DNA of 35,457 bases from positions 1 to 35,457 of the forward strand of contig SVKZ01000010.1 of assembly GCA_015068165.1 (NCBI GenBank), read 5' to 3'. The stretch is from Oscillospiraceae bacterium. GTDB taxonomy: Bacteria; Bacillota; Clostridia; Oscillospirales; Oscillospiraceae. The stretch's first letter is position 1, and every line of letters begins with the position of its first letter. This document shows positions 1 through 8,720 of this stretch, piece by piece. Below the pieces are notes generated by a model. The model was not told the DNA's origin, ran no database searches, and was given only the letters and a program-made list of their open reading frames with translations. Position numbers and translations under genes: made by a program.

Positions 1-1088
1 TAGGGGGTGCCGTACTTGGCGGTCATCTCAAACAGGAGCTTGTTGTTCTCTGTGGGAGACCAATCGAAATCACGGGTAATGGAGTAGGTGGGAATGGGAT
101 ACTGGAAGCCGCGGCCGTTGGCGTCGCCCTCAATCATAATCTCGATGAAGGCGCGATTTACCATATCCATTTCCTTCTTGCAATCGCCATAGGTAAAGTC
201 CATTTCCTTACCGGCGACGATGGCGGGCATATTCTCCAGATCTCTGGGAACGGTCCAGTCCAGCGTAATGTTGGTAAAGGGAGCTTGCGTACCCCAGCGG
301 GAGGGGGTGTTCACACCGTAAATAAAGGACTGGATGCACTGCTTGACTTCCTTTTGGGAAAGGTTGTCCACCTTAACAAAGGGAGCAAGGAAAGTATCAA
401 AGGAGGAGAAAGCCTGCGCGCCTGCCCATTCGTTCTGCATAATGCCCAGGAAGTTGACCATCTGGTTGCAGAGGGTGGAAAGGTGAGCGGCGGGGGAGGA
501 GGTAATCTTGCCGGGGATGCCGCCAAGGCCCTGCTGAATCAGCTGCTTTAAGCTCCAGCCGGCGCAGTAGCCGGTGAGCATAGAAAGGTCGTGAATGTGA
601 ATGTCGCAGTTGCGGTGGGCAGCGGCAATTTCCTCATCGTAAATCTCAGACAGCCAGTAGTTGGCGGTGATTGCACCGGAGTTGGAGAGAATCAGACCGC
701 CAACGGAGTATGTAACGGTGGAGTTCTCCTTAACACGCCAGTCCAGCGCCTTTAAGTACTGATCTACCGTGTCTTTGTAGTTAAGTAAGGTAGAGCCAAT
801 GTTACGCAGCTTTTCTCTCTGCTTACGGTACAGAATATAAGCCTTGGCAACGGACTCGTAGCCGCCTTGGGACAGAACGGTTTCCACACTGTCCTGAATG
901 TCCTCCACGGAGATGTAGCCGTCTTTAATTTTAGGAATAAAGTGGCTGGTTACCTTAATCGCCAAAAAGTCGATTACACTGTCGGTGTAAGGTGTTTGTG
1001 TGGCATCGAATGCTTTTTGAATGGCGCTGGCAATTTTTACCATATCGAAGGCGACCACTGCGCCGTCTCTTTTTGTTACCTGATACAT
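1..1088 (-). CDS. nrdD: Anaerobic (class III) ribonucleoside-triphosphate reductase, N-terminal part (gene runs off the left edge)
   Basis: Glycyl-radical enzyme that reduces ribonucleoside triphosphates to deoxynucleotides without oxygen. About 362 residues are visible. They begin with an ATP-cone allosteric domain (about residues 1-90, opening MYQVTKRDGAVVAFD), followed by the start of the catalytic barrel with the family-typical DIHIHDL and YCAGW stretches. The C-terminal glycyl radical site and zinc cysteines would lie outside the window. The start ATG is preceded by AGGAGG at good spacing. It begins 16 bases after the nrdG stop, so the two are co-transcribed with the activase gene first. 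Regulation is probably by NrdR through the promoter upstream of nrdG. The identification is firm; completeness cannot be judged. Confidence 0.95.
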   Translation of the reverse strand, partial: MYQVTKRDGAVVAFDMVKIASAIQKAFDATQTPYTDSVIDFLAIKVTSHFIPKIKDGYISVEDIQDSVETVLSQGGYESVAKAYILYRKQREKLRNIGSTLLNYKDTVDQYLKALDWRVKENSTVTYSVGGLILSNSGAITANYWLSEIYDEEIAAAHRNCDIHIHDLSMLTGYCAGWSLKQLIQQGLGGIPGKITSSPAAHLSTLCNQMVNFLGIMQNEWAGAQAFSSFDTFLAPFVKVDNLSQKEVKQCIQSFIYGVNTPSRWGTQAPFTNITLDWTVPRDLENMPAIVAGKEMDFTYGDCKKEMDMVNRAFIEIMIEGDANGRGFQYPIPTYSITRDFDWSPTENNKLLFEMTAKYGTP

Positions 1089-1104
1089 AGTTTTCTCCTC
1101 CTGA

Positions 1105-1797
1105 TTAAATTCCCCGCAGCTGTGCGTTGGGAGTGTGTTTTTTTGCAATTTCCAATAAACCGTTCATTTCTTCTTCGTTAAATGCGCTTAAATTCAGCGG
1201 GGACAGCAAGTCGCCGCTGTCTTTGAAGCCTTGCAGAAAATAGCGCTTTGCGCCGGTAATCCAGGAAGACAGCTCTGCGATGCTCTCCTGGGTGTGCAGA
1301 CCCTTTACTACCGTGGTGCGAAACTCGTAGTCTACCGCTCCGGACATCAGAAAATCCCGGCTTTGGTCTATGGCTGCAATGTCCGGCTTGGCAATACCGG
1401 TGGTTGCGGCATAAAAAGCGGGGGAATTTTTAATGTCCATCGCCACATAATCTGCAAGACCTTCCGAAACAATCTGCTTCAGAAGCTCGGGCCTTGTGCC
1501 GTTGGTGTCTACCTTGATGGCATAACCAAGCTGGCGTACTTTTTTCAGAAAAGGCAGCAATTCTGCGTATAGCAGAGGCTCGCCACCGGTGATGACCACA
1601 CCGTCTAAAAGGCCTTGCCGCTTTTTCAAAAATGAGAGAATCTTCTCTTCCGGATATAGGTTTTCTGCGCCCCCACGAACTAAGGAAGCGTTGTGGCAAA
1701 AGGGGCAGCGCAGGTTGCAGCCGCGGGCAAAAAGGATGCAGGCGACTTTACCAGGAAAGTCCAAAAGCGTAAGCCCTTGCATACCGGCAAAATCCAT
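1105..1797 (-). CDS. nrdG: Anaerobic ribonucleotide reductase activating protein (radical SAM)
   Basis: Radical SAM activase that installs the glycyl radical on NrdD using S-adenosylmethionine and a [4Fe-4S] cluster. The 230-residue protein starts MDFAGMQGLTLLDFPGKVAC and carries the CxxxCxxC motif as CNLRCPFC, followed by the GGEPLL SAM-binding segment. An upstream in-frame extension is open, but it would run through the promoter. ATG 1797 has AAAGGAG seven bases ahead and is chosen as the start. It is immediately upstream of nrdD, the reverse of the common nrdD-nrdG order. The sequence fits the NrdG2-type activase subfamily. Some members of that subfamily activate other glycyl radical enzymes, but adjacency to nrdD makes the assignment secure. 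Confidence 0.92.
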   Translation of the reverse strand: MDFAGMQGLTLLDFPGKVACILFARGCNLRCPFCHNASLVRGGAENLYPEEKILSFLKKRQGLLDGVVITGGEPLLYAELLPFLKKVRQLGYAIKVDTNGTRPELLKQIVSEGLADYVAMDIKNSPAFYAATTGIAKPDIAAIDQSRDFLMSGAVDYEFRTTVVKGLHTQESIAELSSWITGAKRYFLQGFKDSGDLLSPLNLSAFNEEEMNGLLEIAKKHTPNAQLRGI

Positions 1798-1833
1798 CAA
1801 ATCGCTCCTTTCTGTAGGCGGTGGTACTTTCAT

Positions 1834-1862
1834 AGAATAGCACATATAGTGCGCATTGTCAA
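1834..1862 (-). promoter_or_regulatory. sigma-A type promoter of nrdG-nrdD
   Basis: On the minus strand, TTGACA (1862-1857), a 17-base spacer and TATTCT (1839-1834) form a near-consensus promoter. It ends 36 bases before the nrdG start. A NrdR-like box lies in its spacer. Confidence 0.75.
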
Positions 1863-1884
1863 CAGGGAACACAATATTTAGTGG
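1840..1884. promoter_or_regulatory. Tandem NrdR-like boxes over the nrdGD promoter
   Basis: The distal box at 1869-1884 reads ACACAATATTTAGTGG, close to the 16-base NrdR consensus as I recall it (ACAC, AT-rich middle, GTGT). A shorter, more degenerate palindrome, GCACATATAGTGC, lies at 1840-1852. Their centres are about 31 bases apart, three helical turns, which is the usual spacing of paired NrdR boxes. One lies inside the promoter spacer and the other just upstream of the -35, as expected for repression. The second box is weak, so the pairing is inferred. Confidence 0.6.
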
Positions 1885-1921
1885 TAAAATCCAAAAATTC
1901 TTTCTTATGTGGGAAAATGCG

Positions 1922-1963
1922 CAAAAAAGCCCCCCGACACAAGGACTTGTGTCGGGGAAAGGC
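1922..1963 (-). terminator. Rho-independent terminator after asd
   Basis: On the minus strand, a 10-12 bp stem (CCCCGACACA paired with TGTGTCGGGG) is followed by GGCTTTTTT. It begins at the asd stop codon and separates the hom-lysC-asd unit from nrdGD. Confidence 0.85.
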
Positions 1964-1964
1964 T

Positions 1965-2966
1965 TTATTTGAGCAGCAGTTCTGCAATTTGAATGGTGTT
2001 GGTGGCTGCGCCCTTGCGGACCTGATCGCCGCAGCACCACAGGCAAATGCCGTTCTCGTCGGTGAGGTCGGGACGGATACGGCCTACATAAACAATGTCT
2101 TGTCCGGAGGTGTCCAAAGGCATAGGATATTGTTTTGCGCCCAGGTCATCGACCAAACGGCAGCCGGGAGCGGTGGCAAGAACCTCCCGAACCTCCTGGA
2201 CAGTAACTTTGCGGTCAAAGTGCAGGCTCACGGAAATGGAGTGGCTGCGAACCACGGGAACGCGGACGCAGGTGCAGGAGACCTTCAAGTCGGGCAGGTG
2301 CATAATCTTTCTGCCTTCGTTCTGCATCTTCATTTCCTCGCTGGTGTAGCCGTCTACCTGTTCACCGCCGATCTGGGGGATCAGGTTGAAAGCAATCTGA
2401 TAGGGGAAAACGGAGGGGGTGTAGGTTTCACCCTTGGAAAGGGCTTCCACCTCTGCCATCAGCTCAATAGGACCGCCCGCACCCGCACCGGAAACTGCCT
2501 GATAAGTGGAGGCGGTCATAGTGCGGATGGGGGAGAGTTTATTAAGCGCATTAACAGCGGTAACGGTGATGATAGTGGAGCAGTTGGGGTTAGAGATAAT
2601 GCCATTGTGCCAGGCAATGTCCTCGGGGTTAACCTCGGGAACAATCAGAGGCACGGTGGGATCCATCCGGAAAGCGGAGGAGTTATCCACAAACACAGCG
2701 CCTGCTTTTACAATGGCGGGGGCAAATTTCTTGGCAATGTCATTCTCTGCAGCGCCCAAAACAATGTCTACGCCCTCGAAAGCGGCATCACAGGCTTCCT
2801 GAATGACCACATCCTCGCCGCGGAACTTCATAGTCTTGCCGGCGCTCCGGGCAGAAGCCAGGGGAATCAGCTTTCCAACGGGGAAGTTCCGTTCCTGCAA
2901 AATAGAAATCATTTCCTGTCCTACAGCGCCGGTGGCGCCCAGGACAGCAACAGTATATGTTTTCAT
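1965..2966 (-). CDS. asd: Aspartate-semialdehyde dehydrogenase
   Basis: Reduces aspartyl phosphate to aspartate semialdehyde with NADPH, at the branch point to lysine/diaminopimelate and threonine/methionine. The 333 residues have the nucleotide-binding GATGAVGQ near the N-terminus, the catalytic cysteine in NPNCSTI, and the RVPVVRSHS segment carrying the active-site histidine. Length matches the family. ATG 2966 is preceded by AAGGAG. It is the third gene of a hom-lysC-asd operon, starting 13 bases after lysC stops, and ends at a strong terminator. Confidence 0.96.
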   Translation of the reverse strand: MKTYTVAVLGATGAVGQEMISILQERNFPVGKLIPLASARSAGKTMKFRGEDVVIQEACDAAFEGVDIVLGAAENDIAKKFAPAIVKAGAVFVDNSSAFRMDPTVPLIVPEVNPEDIAWHNGIISNPNCSTIITVTAVNALNKLSPIRTMTASTYQAVSGAGAGGPIELMAEVEALSKGETYTPSVFPYQIAFNLIPQIGGEQVDGYTSEEMKMQNEGRKIMHLPDLKVSCTCVRVPVVRSHSISVSLHFDRKVTVQEVREVLATAPGCRLVDDLGAKQYPMPLDTSGQDIVYVGRIRPDLTDENGICLWCCGDQVRKGAATNTIQIAELLLK

Positions 2967-2979
2967 AAATAAAAACTCC

Positions 2980-4296
2980 TTACTTTACAAAGCTATTATA
3001 AAGAACACGGATGGCCTCGGCAAAATCCCGATTGTCCACACCGAAGATAATGTTCAGTTCGTCAGGTCCCTGGTTAATCATACGGATGTTGATGCCGGCA
3101 TCACCCAGCGCGGCGAAAACCTTACCGGAAATACCGGGGCGGAATGCCATCCGGCGGCCGACAGCGGCAACAACGGCGATCTTATCGTGGACTTCCAGAG
3201 AATCGGGCTGGACCTCCTGCTGAATTTCACCCAAAATGGTGTACAGCTTGGGGGTGATGGATGCAGTGGGCATAACCACAGATACATTGTCAATGCCGTT
3301 GGGGGCATAGTCAATGGAAACATTGTGCCGCTCCAGAACGGTAAGCATTTTCCGCAGAACGCCAACTTCGTTGCCCATACCGCGCTTGGACATAGAGATA
3401 ATGGTAAAGTCCTTTTTGCCGGTGATGCCGGTAATGAAGCGATTGGGGTCGGCATCGGTGGAGAAGGACTCCCGGATCATTGTGCCAGGATCTTCAGGAG
3501 CGTTGGTGTTGCGGATGTTCAGGGGGATATTCTTTTCCCGGACAGGGAAAATGGTGCCCTCGTGAAGCACCTGCGCGCCGGAGTAGCTCAGTTCCCGCAG
3601 CTCATCATAAGTAACCTCGGGGATGGGCTGGGGATTTTCTACGATCCGGGGGTCTGCCATCAGAATACCGGAAACATCGGTCCAGTTTTCGTAAACGTCC
3701 GCATCCAAAGCGGCGGCTGCCAGCGCGCCGGTAATATCACTGCCGCCACGGGAGAAGGTGCGGATATGACCGTCAGGCATCAGACCATAAAAACCGGGGG
3801 TAACAATGCCCTTGCCGGTGGAGAAGGAGCGCAGAGCCTTGTAGGATGCTTTCTGGTCTACAGAGCCGTCCATATTGAACTTGACCCAGTCCACAGCGTC
3901 AATAAACTTGAAATCCAGGAAGGTTGCCATCAGCTTGGCGGAGAAATACTCGCCCCGGCTGACCAGCTCATCCTGAGAAATGGAATTGTTATCCAGTCTC
4001 TTTTTCAGAGCGGCAAACTCTGTCTCCAAGTCCAGAGAAAGACCCAACTCATCCCGAATTTCCAAATAACGGGAGGTGATCCGCTCAAAAACAGGGGTGC
4101 AGTCCACACCGTACTGGGCGTGGGCGTGGCACAGGTACAGTAGATCGGTAATCTTATTGTCGCTGCTATTGCGTTTGCCGGCGGCAGATACGATTACAAT
4201 ACGGCGCTCGGAGTCGGCAAGCAGAATATCCCGGACTTTCCGGTACTGACCGGCATCGGCCATAGAAGAGCCGCCGAATTTGGTAACTTTCAGCAT
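2980..4296 (-). CDS. lysC: Aspartate kinase
   Basis: Phosphorylates aspartate, the first committed step of the aspartate family. The 438-residue protein begins MLKVTKFGGSSMA with the KFGGSS kinase signature, and has a kinase domain to about residue 285 including FSRGGSDITG. Two C-terminal ACT domains follow, the usual site of allosteric feedback by lysine or threonine. It is monofunctional, with no homoserine dehydrogenase fused. It sits between hom and asd with gaps of 18 and 13 bases, so translation is probably coupled in one operon. Which amino acid inhibits this isozyme cannot be told from the sequence. Confidence 0.96.
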   Translation of the reverse strand: MLKVTKFGGSSMADAGQYRKVRDILLADSERRIVIVSAAGKRNSSDNKITDLLYLCHAHAQYGVDCTPVFERITSRYLEIRDELGLSLDLETEFAALKKRLDNNSISQDELVSRGEYFSAKLMATFLDFKFIDAVDWVKFNMDGSVDQKASYKALRSFSTGKGIVTPGFYGLMPDGHIRTFSRGGSDITGALAAAALDADVYENWTDVSGILMADPRIVENPQPIPEVTYDELRELSYSGAQVLHEGTIFPVREKNIPLNIRNTNAPEDPGTMIRESFSTDADPNRFITGITGKKDFTIISMSKRGMGNEVGVLRKMLTVLERHNVSIDYAPNGIDNVSVVMPTASITPKLYTILGEIQQEVQPDSLEVHDKIAVVAAVGRRMAFRPGISGKVFAALGDAGINIRMINQGPDELNIIFGVDNRDFAEAIRVLYNSFVK

Positions 4297-4314
4297 TCTT
4301 TCTTTCCTCGTTTC

Positions 4315-5436
4315 TTATTTCTCAAAGGCGGCAATAAAGGCATCGGGATGCTGTGCGCGCCATAAGTGCATTTTTTCTGCGGGGATGGGGTTGGTAATTA
4401 CGGCATTGCCCCAAGTTTCCTTGGTGTTTTCTTCCAGCCAGGCGTCAGATGCGCCCCGGACATAGTAGCGGAAAGGTTCATCGTTGCAGGCGTCCACCTT
4501 TTCGCCGTAGGGGCTGTAGAAGCCCTTGCCGGAGAGAATGTCTACGCAGTCCTGCAGTACATTATACGCAGTAGGGTAGCGGCCTGCGCCTTGTCCGTAA
4601 AAGCTCATACGGCCGGAGGCACTACCAACAAAGGTAATCAGGTTATAATTTTGGGGAACAGCGGCCTCAGGCGCTGTGGCGGGGTAAAGCACCGGCTGTA
4701 CACAGGCGCTGATCTTGCCGTCCTTTTCCTTGGCAATGCCGGTAAGCTTACATACAAGCCCACGGGCGCGGAAGGCGGCAATATCCGCGGCCGAAATAGT
4801 GTGGATACCGGCGGCAGGCACGCTTGCCATATTCAGACTCACGCCGAAGGCGATATTGGCAGATAGAATGGTCTTGTGCCAAGTGTCTGTACCCTCCACA
4901 TCGGTGGCGGGCTTGGCCTCTGCGTAGCCAAGGCTTTGCGCCAGAGAAAGGGCATCGCTATAGGACATACCGCCCTGAGTCATAGCGTCAAGAATATAGT
5001 TGCAGGTGCCGTTCATAATGCCACCTGCCTGATGAATGGTTTGGGTGCGGCGGGAACGCTCCAATTCGCTGAGCCAGCCGATACCGCCGCCGACGGCTGC
5101 GGTGCAGCGGAGCAGAACACCCTTTTCCTTTGCCAGGGGAATCAGCTCGTCATAAAAAGTGGCCATCAGAGCTTTATTGGAGGTAACCACATTTTTGCCT
5201 GCCAGAATGCAATCCCGCACAAATTCAAAAGCAGGATGGAGTCCGCCCATAGCTTCAACTACGGTGTCAATGGACTCGTCTTCCAATACAGACCGGAAAT
5301 CCTTTGTAACCTCCGCGTCGGGAAGGGTGATATCCTCCAGACAGACTACCTTTTTTACTTCCATATCGGGCCGGGATTGGACTAAATCGTACACACCTCT
5401 GCCGACAACGCCGAAACCGAGCAGACCTAAACGCAT
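4315..5436 (-). CDS. hom: Homoserine dehydrogenase (short form, no ACT domain)
   Basis: Reduces aspartate semialdehyde to homoserine. The 373 residues begin with a Rossmann motif (GLLGFGVVGRG) and include the NKALMA segment and the family signature GGIMNGTCNYIL, with DVEGTDTWHKT supplying the expected catalytic lysine. The usual Gram-positive enzyme has about 430 residues with a C-terminal ACT regulatory domain. This one is shorter and I see no ACT domain, so threonine feedback on this step may be absent. ATG 5436 has GGAGG eight bases ahead. It is first in the hom-lysC-asd operon, divergent from thrC. Confidence 0.94.
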   Translation of the reverse strand: MRLGLLGFGVVGRGVYDLVQSRPDMEVKKVVCLEDITLPDAEVTKDFRSVLEDESIDTVVEAMGGLHPAFEFVRDCILAGKNVVTSNKALMATFYDELIPLAKEKGVLLRCTAAVGGGIGWLSELERSRRTQTIHQAGGIMNGTCNYILDAMTQGGMSYSDALSLAQSLGYAEAKPATDVEGTDTWHKTILSANIAFGVSLNMASVPAAGIHTISAADIAAFRARGLVCKLTGIAKEKDGKISACVQPVLYPATAPEAAVPQNYNLITFVGSASGRMSFYGQGAGRYPTAYNVLQDCVDILSGKGFYSPYGEKVDACNDEPFRYYVRGASDAWLEENTKETWGNAVITNPIPAEKMHLWRAQHPDAFIAAFEK

Positions 5437-5493
5437 AGGGAAAACCTCCGAATGTCTATTCTATGAAAATAAATGCTTCCTTGCCGGAAACAC

Positions 5494-5522
5494 TTGCTTT
5501 TTTGCCGAAAACAGTATATCAT
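5494..5522 (+). promoter_or_regulatory. Promoter of the thrC-thrB unit
   Basis: TTGCTT (5494-5499), a 17-base spacer and TATCAT (5517-5522), giving a leader of about 88 bases before thrC. The -10 overlaps that of the divergent hom promoter. Confidence 0.6.
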
Positions 5523-5541
5523 ATACCTATTAAAAATGCAA
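5513..5541 (-). promoter_or_regulatory. Promoter of the hom-lysC-asd operon
   Basis: On the minus strand, TTGCAT (5541-5536), a 17-base spacer and TATACT (5518-5513). It lies on the same DNA as the rightward thrC promoter, so RNA polymerase can probably occupy only one at a time. Confidence 0.65.
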
Positions 5542-5616
5542 TAGTGCCAACAAACAAGTCTTTTCGTGAAAATGGTCAAAATTTTGTGCAGTTGGCGAAT
5601 AAATTTGGAGGTTTTT

Positions 5617-7077
5617 ATGGTATATCATTCCACACGGGGAACAGAACACCGGGTTGACAGCGCACAGGCTGTTTTGGAAGGCCTTGCACCTGACGGCGGT
5701 CTTTTCGTTCCCGAGGTGCTGCCGTATATAAATGTAGAAGCTTGTCTGCAGGAAAATACCATGGATATGGCCTGCCGGATTATATCCGCTATGCTTCCGG
5801 AAATTAGAAATATGCCCGATCTTGTAGAAAAGGCATACCGGGGAAAGTTTCAGGCTGCGGAGCTGACACCTACCGTAAAAGCGGGGGATATGACCGTTTT
5901 GGAGCTGTTCCGGGGTCCTACCTCTGCCTTTAAGGATGTGGCTCTTTGTATGCTGCCCCAGCTACTGACCCAGGCGAGAGGGCAAAAGGGAATGACCGAT
6001 GAAATCCTGATCCTGACCGCCACCTCCGGCGATACAGGTAAGGCGGCTCTTGCCGGTTTTGCCGATGTACCCGGAGTGGGTATTTGCGTCTTTTATCCCG
6101 AGGGCGGCGTCAGCGCCGTTCAGCGGGCGCAGATGGTAACCCAGGAGGGAAATAATGTGGCAGTATGCGCTGTCCGTGGCAATTTTGACGATGCCCAGAC
6201 CGGCGTAAAAAATCTGTTCGCCGCTGCGGAAAACGGAAAGCTCCCCGGAGACAGCCGAAGCCTGTCCACTGCCAATTCCATCAACATCGGTCGCCTTGCA
6301 CCCCAGATTACTTACTATTTTAAGGCCTACAGCGACCTGCTTCGCCGGGGTGAGATCCAAGTGGGCGATCAGGTCAATTTCTCCGTACCTACCGGCAATT
6401 TTGGCGATATTTTGGCAGGCTTCTTGGCAAAACGGCTGGGCCTTCCTGTGGGAACGCTGATTTGCGCCTCCAACGCCAACAATGTGCTGACCGATTTTAT
6501 CCGCACCGGCGTTTACGACCGGCGCAGACCCCTACATAAGACCATTTCCCCCTCTATGGACATTTTGGTGTCCTCCAATTTGGAAAGACTCCTTTATTTT
6601 CTGTCCGACGGAGATACAGGCTTGGTATCGGGACTGATGCAAAGGCTGAATACCGAGGGCTTCTACGAAGTGCCGGAAAGCCTGCTAAAAAAGATTCAAA
6701 CCGAGTTTTGGGCAGGTTACTGCGACGATGAGAAGGCCTCTGCGACCATCAAAGCCGCTTGGGAAAAGACGGGCTATCTCTGCGATCCCCATACCGCCGC
6801 TGGCTGGGCCGTGGCGGAAGAATATAGGGCCTCCACCGGCGACAACCGCCCGATGGTGGTGCTGTCCACTGCTTCTCCCTATAAATTCCCCGGCGCAGTG
6901 CTGTCTGCGCTGACAAAGCCGGAAAGCGATGATGAGTTTGCACAGATGGAGCAATTATCTTCTCTCACCGGTGTGCCTGTGCCCGCCAATCTTTCCGGGC
7001 TTCGGGAAAAGCCGGAAAAGCATACCGATGTAATTAATAAAGAAGAAATGCTTTCCTATGTAAAGGAGATAAAATGA
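5617..7077 (+). CDS. thrC: Threonine synthase
   Basis: PLP enzyme converting O-phosphohomoserine to threonine. The 486 residues start MVYHSTRGTEHRVDSAQAVL, with the DGGLFVPE motif of the long-type synthases. The PLP lysine is in GPTSAFKDVAL, followed by TATSGDTGKAAL and the phosphate-binding SVPTGNFGDI. An in-frame start at 5566 would lack a ribosome site; ATG 5617 has GGAGG five bases ahead. It overlaps thrB by four bases (ATGA), indicating translational coupling. With the divergent hom operon it completes the route from aspartate to threonine. Confidence 0.95.
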   Translation: MVYHSTRGTEHRVDSAQAVLEGLAPDGGLFVPEVLPYINVEACLQENTMDMACRIISAMLPEIRNMPDLVEKAYRGKFQAAELTPTVKAGDMTVLELFRGPTSAFKDVALCMLPQLLTQARGQKGMTDEILILTATSGDTGKAALAGFADVPGVGICVFYPEGGVSAVQRAQMVTQEGNNVAVCAVRGNFDDAQTGVKNLFAAAENGKLPGDSRSLSTANSINIGRLAPQITYYFKAYSDLLRRGEIQVGDQVNFSVPTGNFGDILAGFLAKRLGLPVGTLICASNANNVLTDFIRTGVYDRRRPLHKTISPSMDILVSSNLERLLYFLSDGDTGLVSGLMQRLNTEGFYEVPESLLKKIQTEFWAGYCDDEKASATIKAAWEKTGYLCDPHTAAGWAVAEEYRASTGDNRPMVVLSTASPYKFPGAVLSALTKPESDDEFAQMEQLSSLTGVPVPANLSGLREKPEKHTDVINKEEMLSYVKEIK

Positions 7078-7964
7078 AAAAAGTAACGGTACGCGTACCT
7101 GCCACTACGGCAAATTTAGGTCCGGGCTTTGATGCCTTCGGCTGCGCTTTAAGTCTTTATACCGATGTAACCTTCGAGGAAACGGATTGCGGTCTGGAAA
7201 TTACCGGCTGTGAGGAAGCTTATACCGGCCCGGACAATATGGCCTATACATCCTTCTGCGCGGTGCTTGCCTCTATGAGTGAAGAGGTTAAGGGTGTAAA
7301 AATCCATATTGAATCCCAAATTCCCATCTGCCGTGGCCTCGGTTCTTCTGCGGCACTTTTGGTCGCCGGTGCCATCGGTGCAAATGTGCTGCGGGGCAAC
7401 CGCCTGTCCACCCAGGGTCTCTTAAACATTACGAATGCTATGGAAGGCCACCCGGATAATCTGGCACCTGCGTTTTACGGCGGTCTTACCGCTTCTATGG
7501 TAGATAACGGCCTGCCGGTAACGGTGAATTTCCCTCTGCACCCCGATTGGGAGATTCTGGCTCTTGTGCCGGACTTTACCCTGCCGACTACCAAAGCCCG
7601 TGCGGCGCTGCCTGCCCAGCTGCCCCGGGAGGATGCGGTATATAACATTGCCCACGGTGCTATGGTGCTGAAGGCATTGGAGCTTGGCGATGAAAAGCTG
7701 CTGCGCAACGCAATGCAGGACCGCCTTCATCAGCCTTACCGTAAGAGTATGATTGCCGATTATGAAAAGATCGAAGCCCTGGTGCGGACAATGGGCGCAG
7801 CCTTCTGTCTCAGCGGCGCAGGCCCGACCCTTTTGTGCATCACCCGGGATAAGGGTCTGCAGGCAAAACTTGAAACGAAGCTTGCAGGTCTGACCGGTGC
7901 AGCCTGGGAGGTACTGAAGCTTCACGTAGAGTTCCAGGGCGCAAAGGTCATTGCGGAGGCGTAA
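7074..7964 (+). CDS. thrB: Homoserine kinase (GHMP family)
   Basis: Phosphorylates homoserine with ATP to give the substrate of threonine synthase. The 296 residues open with VPATTANLGPGFDAFG and contain the GHMP ATP-binding loop as PICRGLGSSAALLVAG. The C-terminal SGAGPTLLC motif is also present. Length is normal. Its ATG overlaps the thrC stop, and the next gene starts three bases after its own stop. Confidence 0.96.
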   Translation: MKKVTVRVPATTANLGPGFDAFGCALSLYTDVTFEETDCGLEITGCEEAYTGPDNMAYTSFCAVLASMSEEVKGVKIHIESQIPICRGLGSSAALLVAGAIGANVLRGNRLSTQGLLNITNAMEGHPDNLAPAFYGGLTASMVDNGLPVTVNFPLHPDWEILALVPDFTLPTTKARAALPAQLPREDAVYNIAHGAMVLKALELGDEKLLRNAMQDRLHQPYRKSMIADYEKIEALVRTMGAAFCLSGAGPTLLCITRDKGLQAKLETKLAGLTGAAWEVLKLHVEFQGAKVIAEA

Positions 7965-7967
7965 GCT

Positions 7968-8720
7968 ATGAGAAATAAGCTGGGAATTTGGCTCACGGGT
8001 GCGGTTGCGATTGTTTTGCTGGCGGCTGTGGTTATTTTAAGCTGTCTCCTTGTTTTGAGAGAGCCGTTGGGGACAGAGGACCCTATGTCTGACCTTGCCC
8101 TGTATTATAAAAACAAATGCCTGTCCTACTCTGTGCAAAATATCCATCACGCCAAAGGCCAGATTCTGTTCATTGGAGACTCAATAACGGACCTTTATGT
8201 TCTGGATGACCACTATAGAGACCTGCCGTTGGCAACCTATAACCGGGGAATCAGCGGGGATACCACCCAGGGTGTGCTGGATAGACTCCAGGTGTCAGCC
8301 TTTGATATTGCACCGTCGGTGATCGTTTTGATGATCGGCACCAATGACATTAACGGCAACTACGAAAAAGCCGGTATTTTTGAAAGATACGAAAGGATTA
8401 TAGACGAGATCTATAAGAATTTGCCGGATGTAACCCTTTTCTGTATGTCCGTCATTCCGCAAAATGAGGTTTTGGAGACTTACAGTACCGTTAAGGTGGA
8501 AAATACCACAAAAATCATTTTTGAGGTCAACGCCCACATTAAAGCACTGGCGGAAGAAAAAGGCGCAACCTATTTGGATGTTTTCTCCCTTTTGGCGGAC
8601 GAAAATAACCGACTGATCAAGGAATACAGCGACGACGGCCTCCACCTGAATGAAAAGGGCCTTACCGTTTGGACAAAGCTCTTAAAGCCCTACCTCGAGG
8701 CAGAATGCAATAAAGAATAA
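7968..8720 (+). CDS. Membrane-anchored SGNH/GDSL hydrolase
   Basis: Probable extracytoplasmic esterase or deacetylase of unknown substrate. The 250-residue protein has one N-terminal hydrophobic segment (about residues 8-30) acting as signal anchor. The SGNH blocks then follow in order: FIGDSITD with nucleophile Ser72, NRGISGDT (block II), MIGTNDING (block III) and DGLHLNEKG (block V, with Asp and His). It starts three bases after thrB stops and shares its terminator, so it is probably in the threonine operon with no obvious functional link. SGNH families act on acetylated cell-wall sugars, lipids and other esters; the sequence does not decide. Confidence 0.85.
   Translation: MRNKLGIWLTGAVAIVLLAAVVILSCLLVLREPLGTEDPMSDLALYYKNKCLSYSVQNIHHAKGQILFIGDSITDLYVLDDHYRDLPLATYNRGISGDTTQGVLDRLQVSAFDIAPSVIVLMIGTNDINGNYEKAGIFERYERIIDEIYKNLPDVTLFCMSVIPQNEVLETYSTVKVENTTKIIFEVNAHIKALAEEKGATYLDVFSLLADENNRLIKEYSDDGLHLNEKGLTVWTKLLKPYLEAECNKE

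Noticed and set aside
1881..2972. 363-codon plus-strand frame opposite asd
   Set aside because: asd on the minus strand is complete with its catalytic motifs; the plus frame is a shadow.
5523..5616. T-box or amino-acid attenuator before thrC
   Set aside because: The leader is under 100 bases, with no specifier loop, no T-box sequence, no leader peptide rich in Thr or Ile codons and no terminator.
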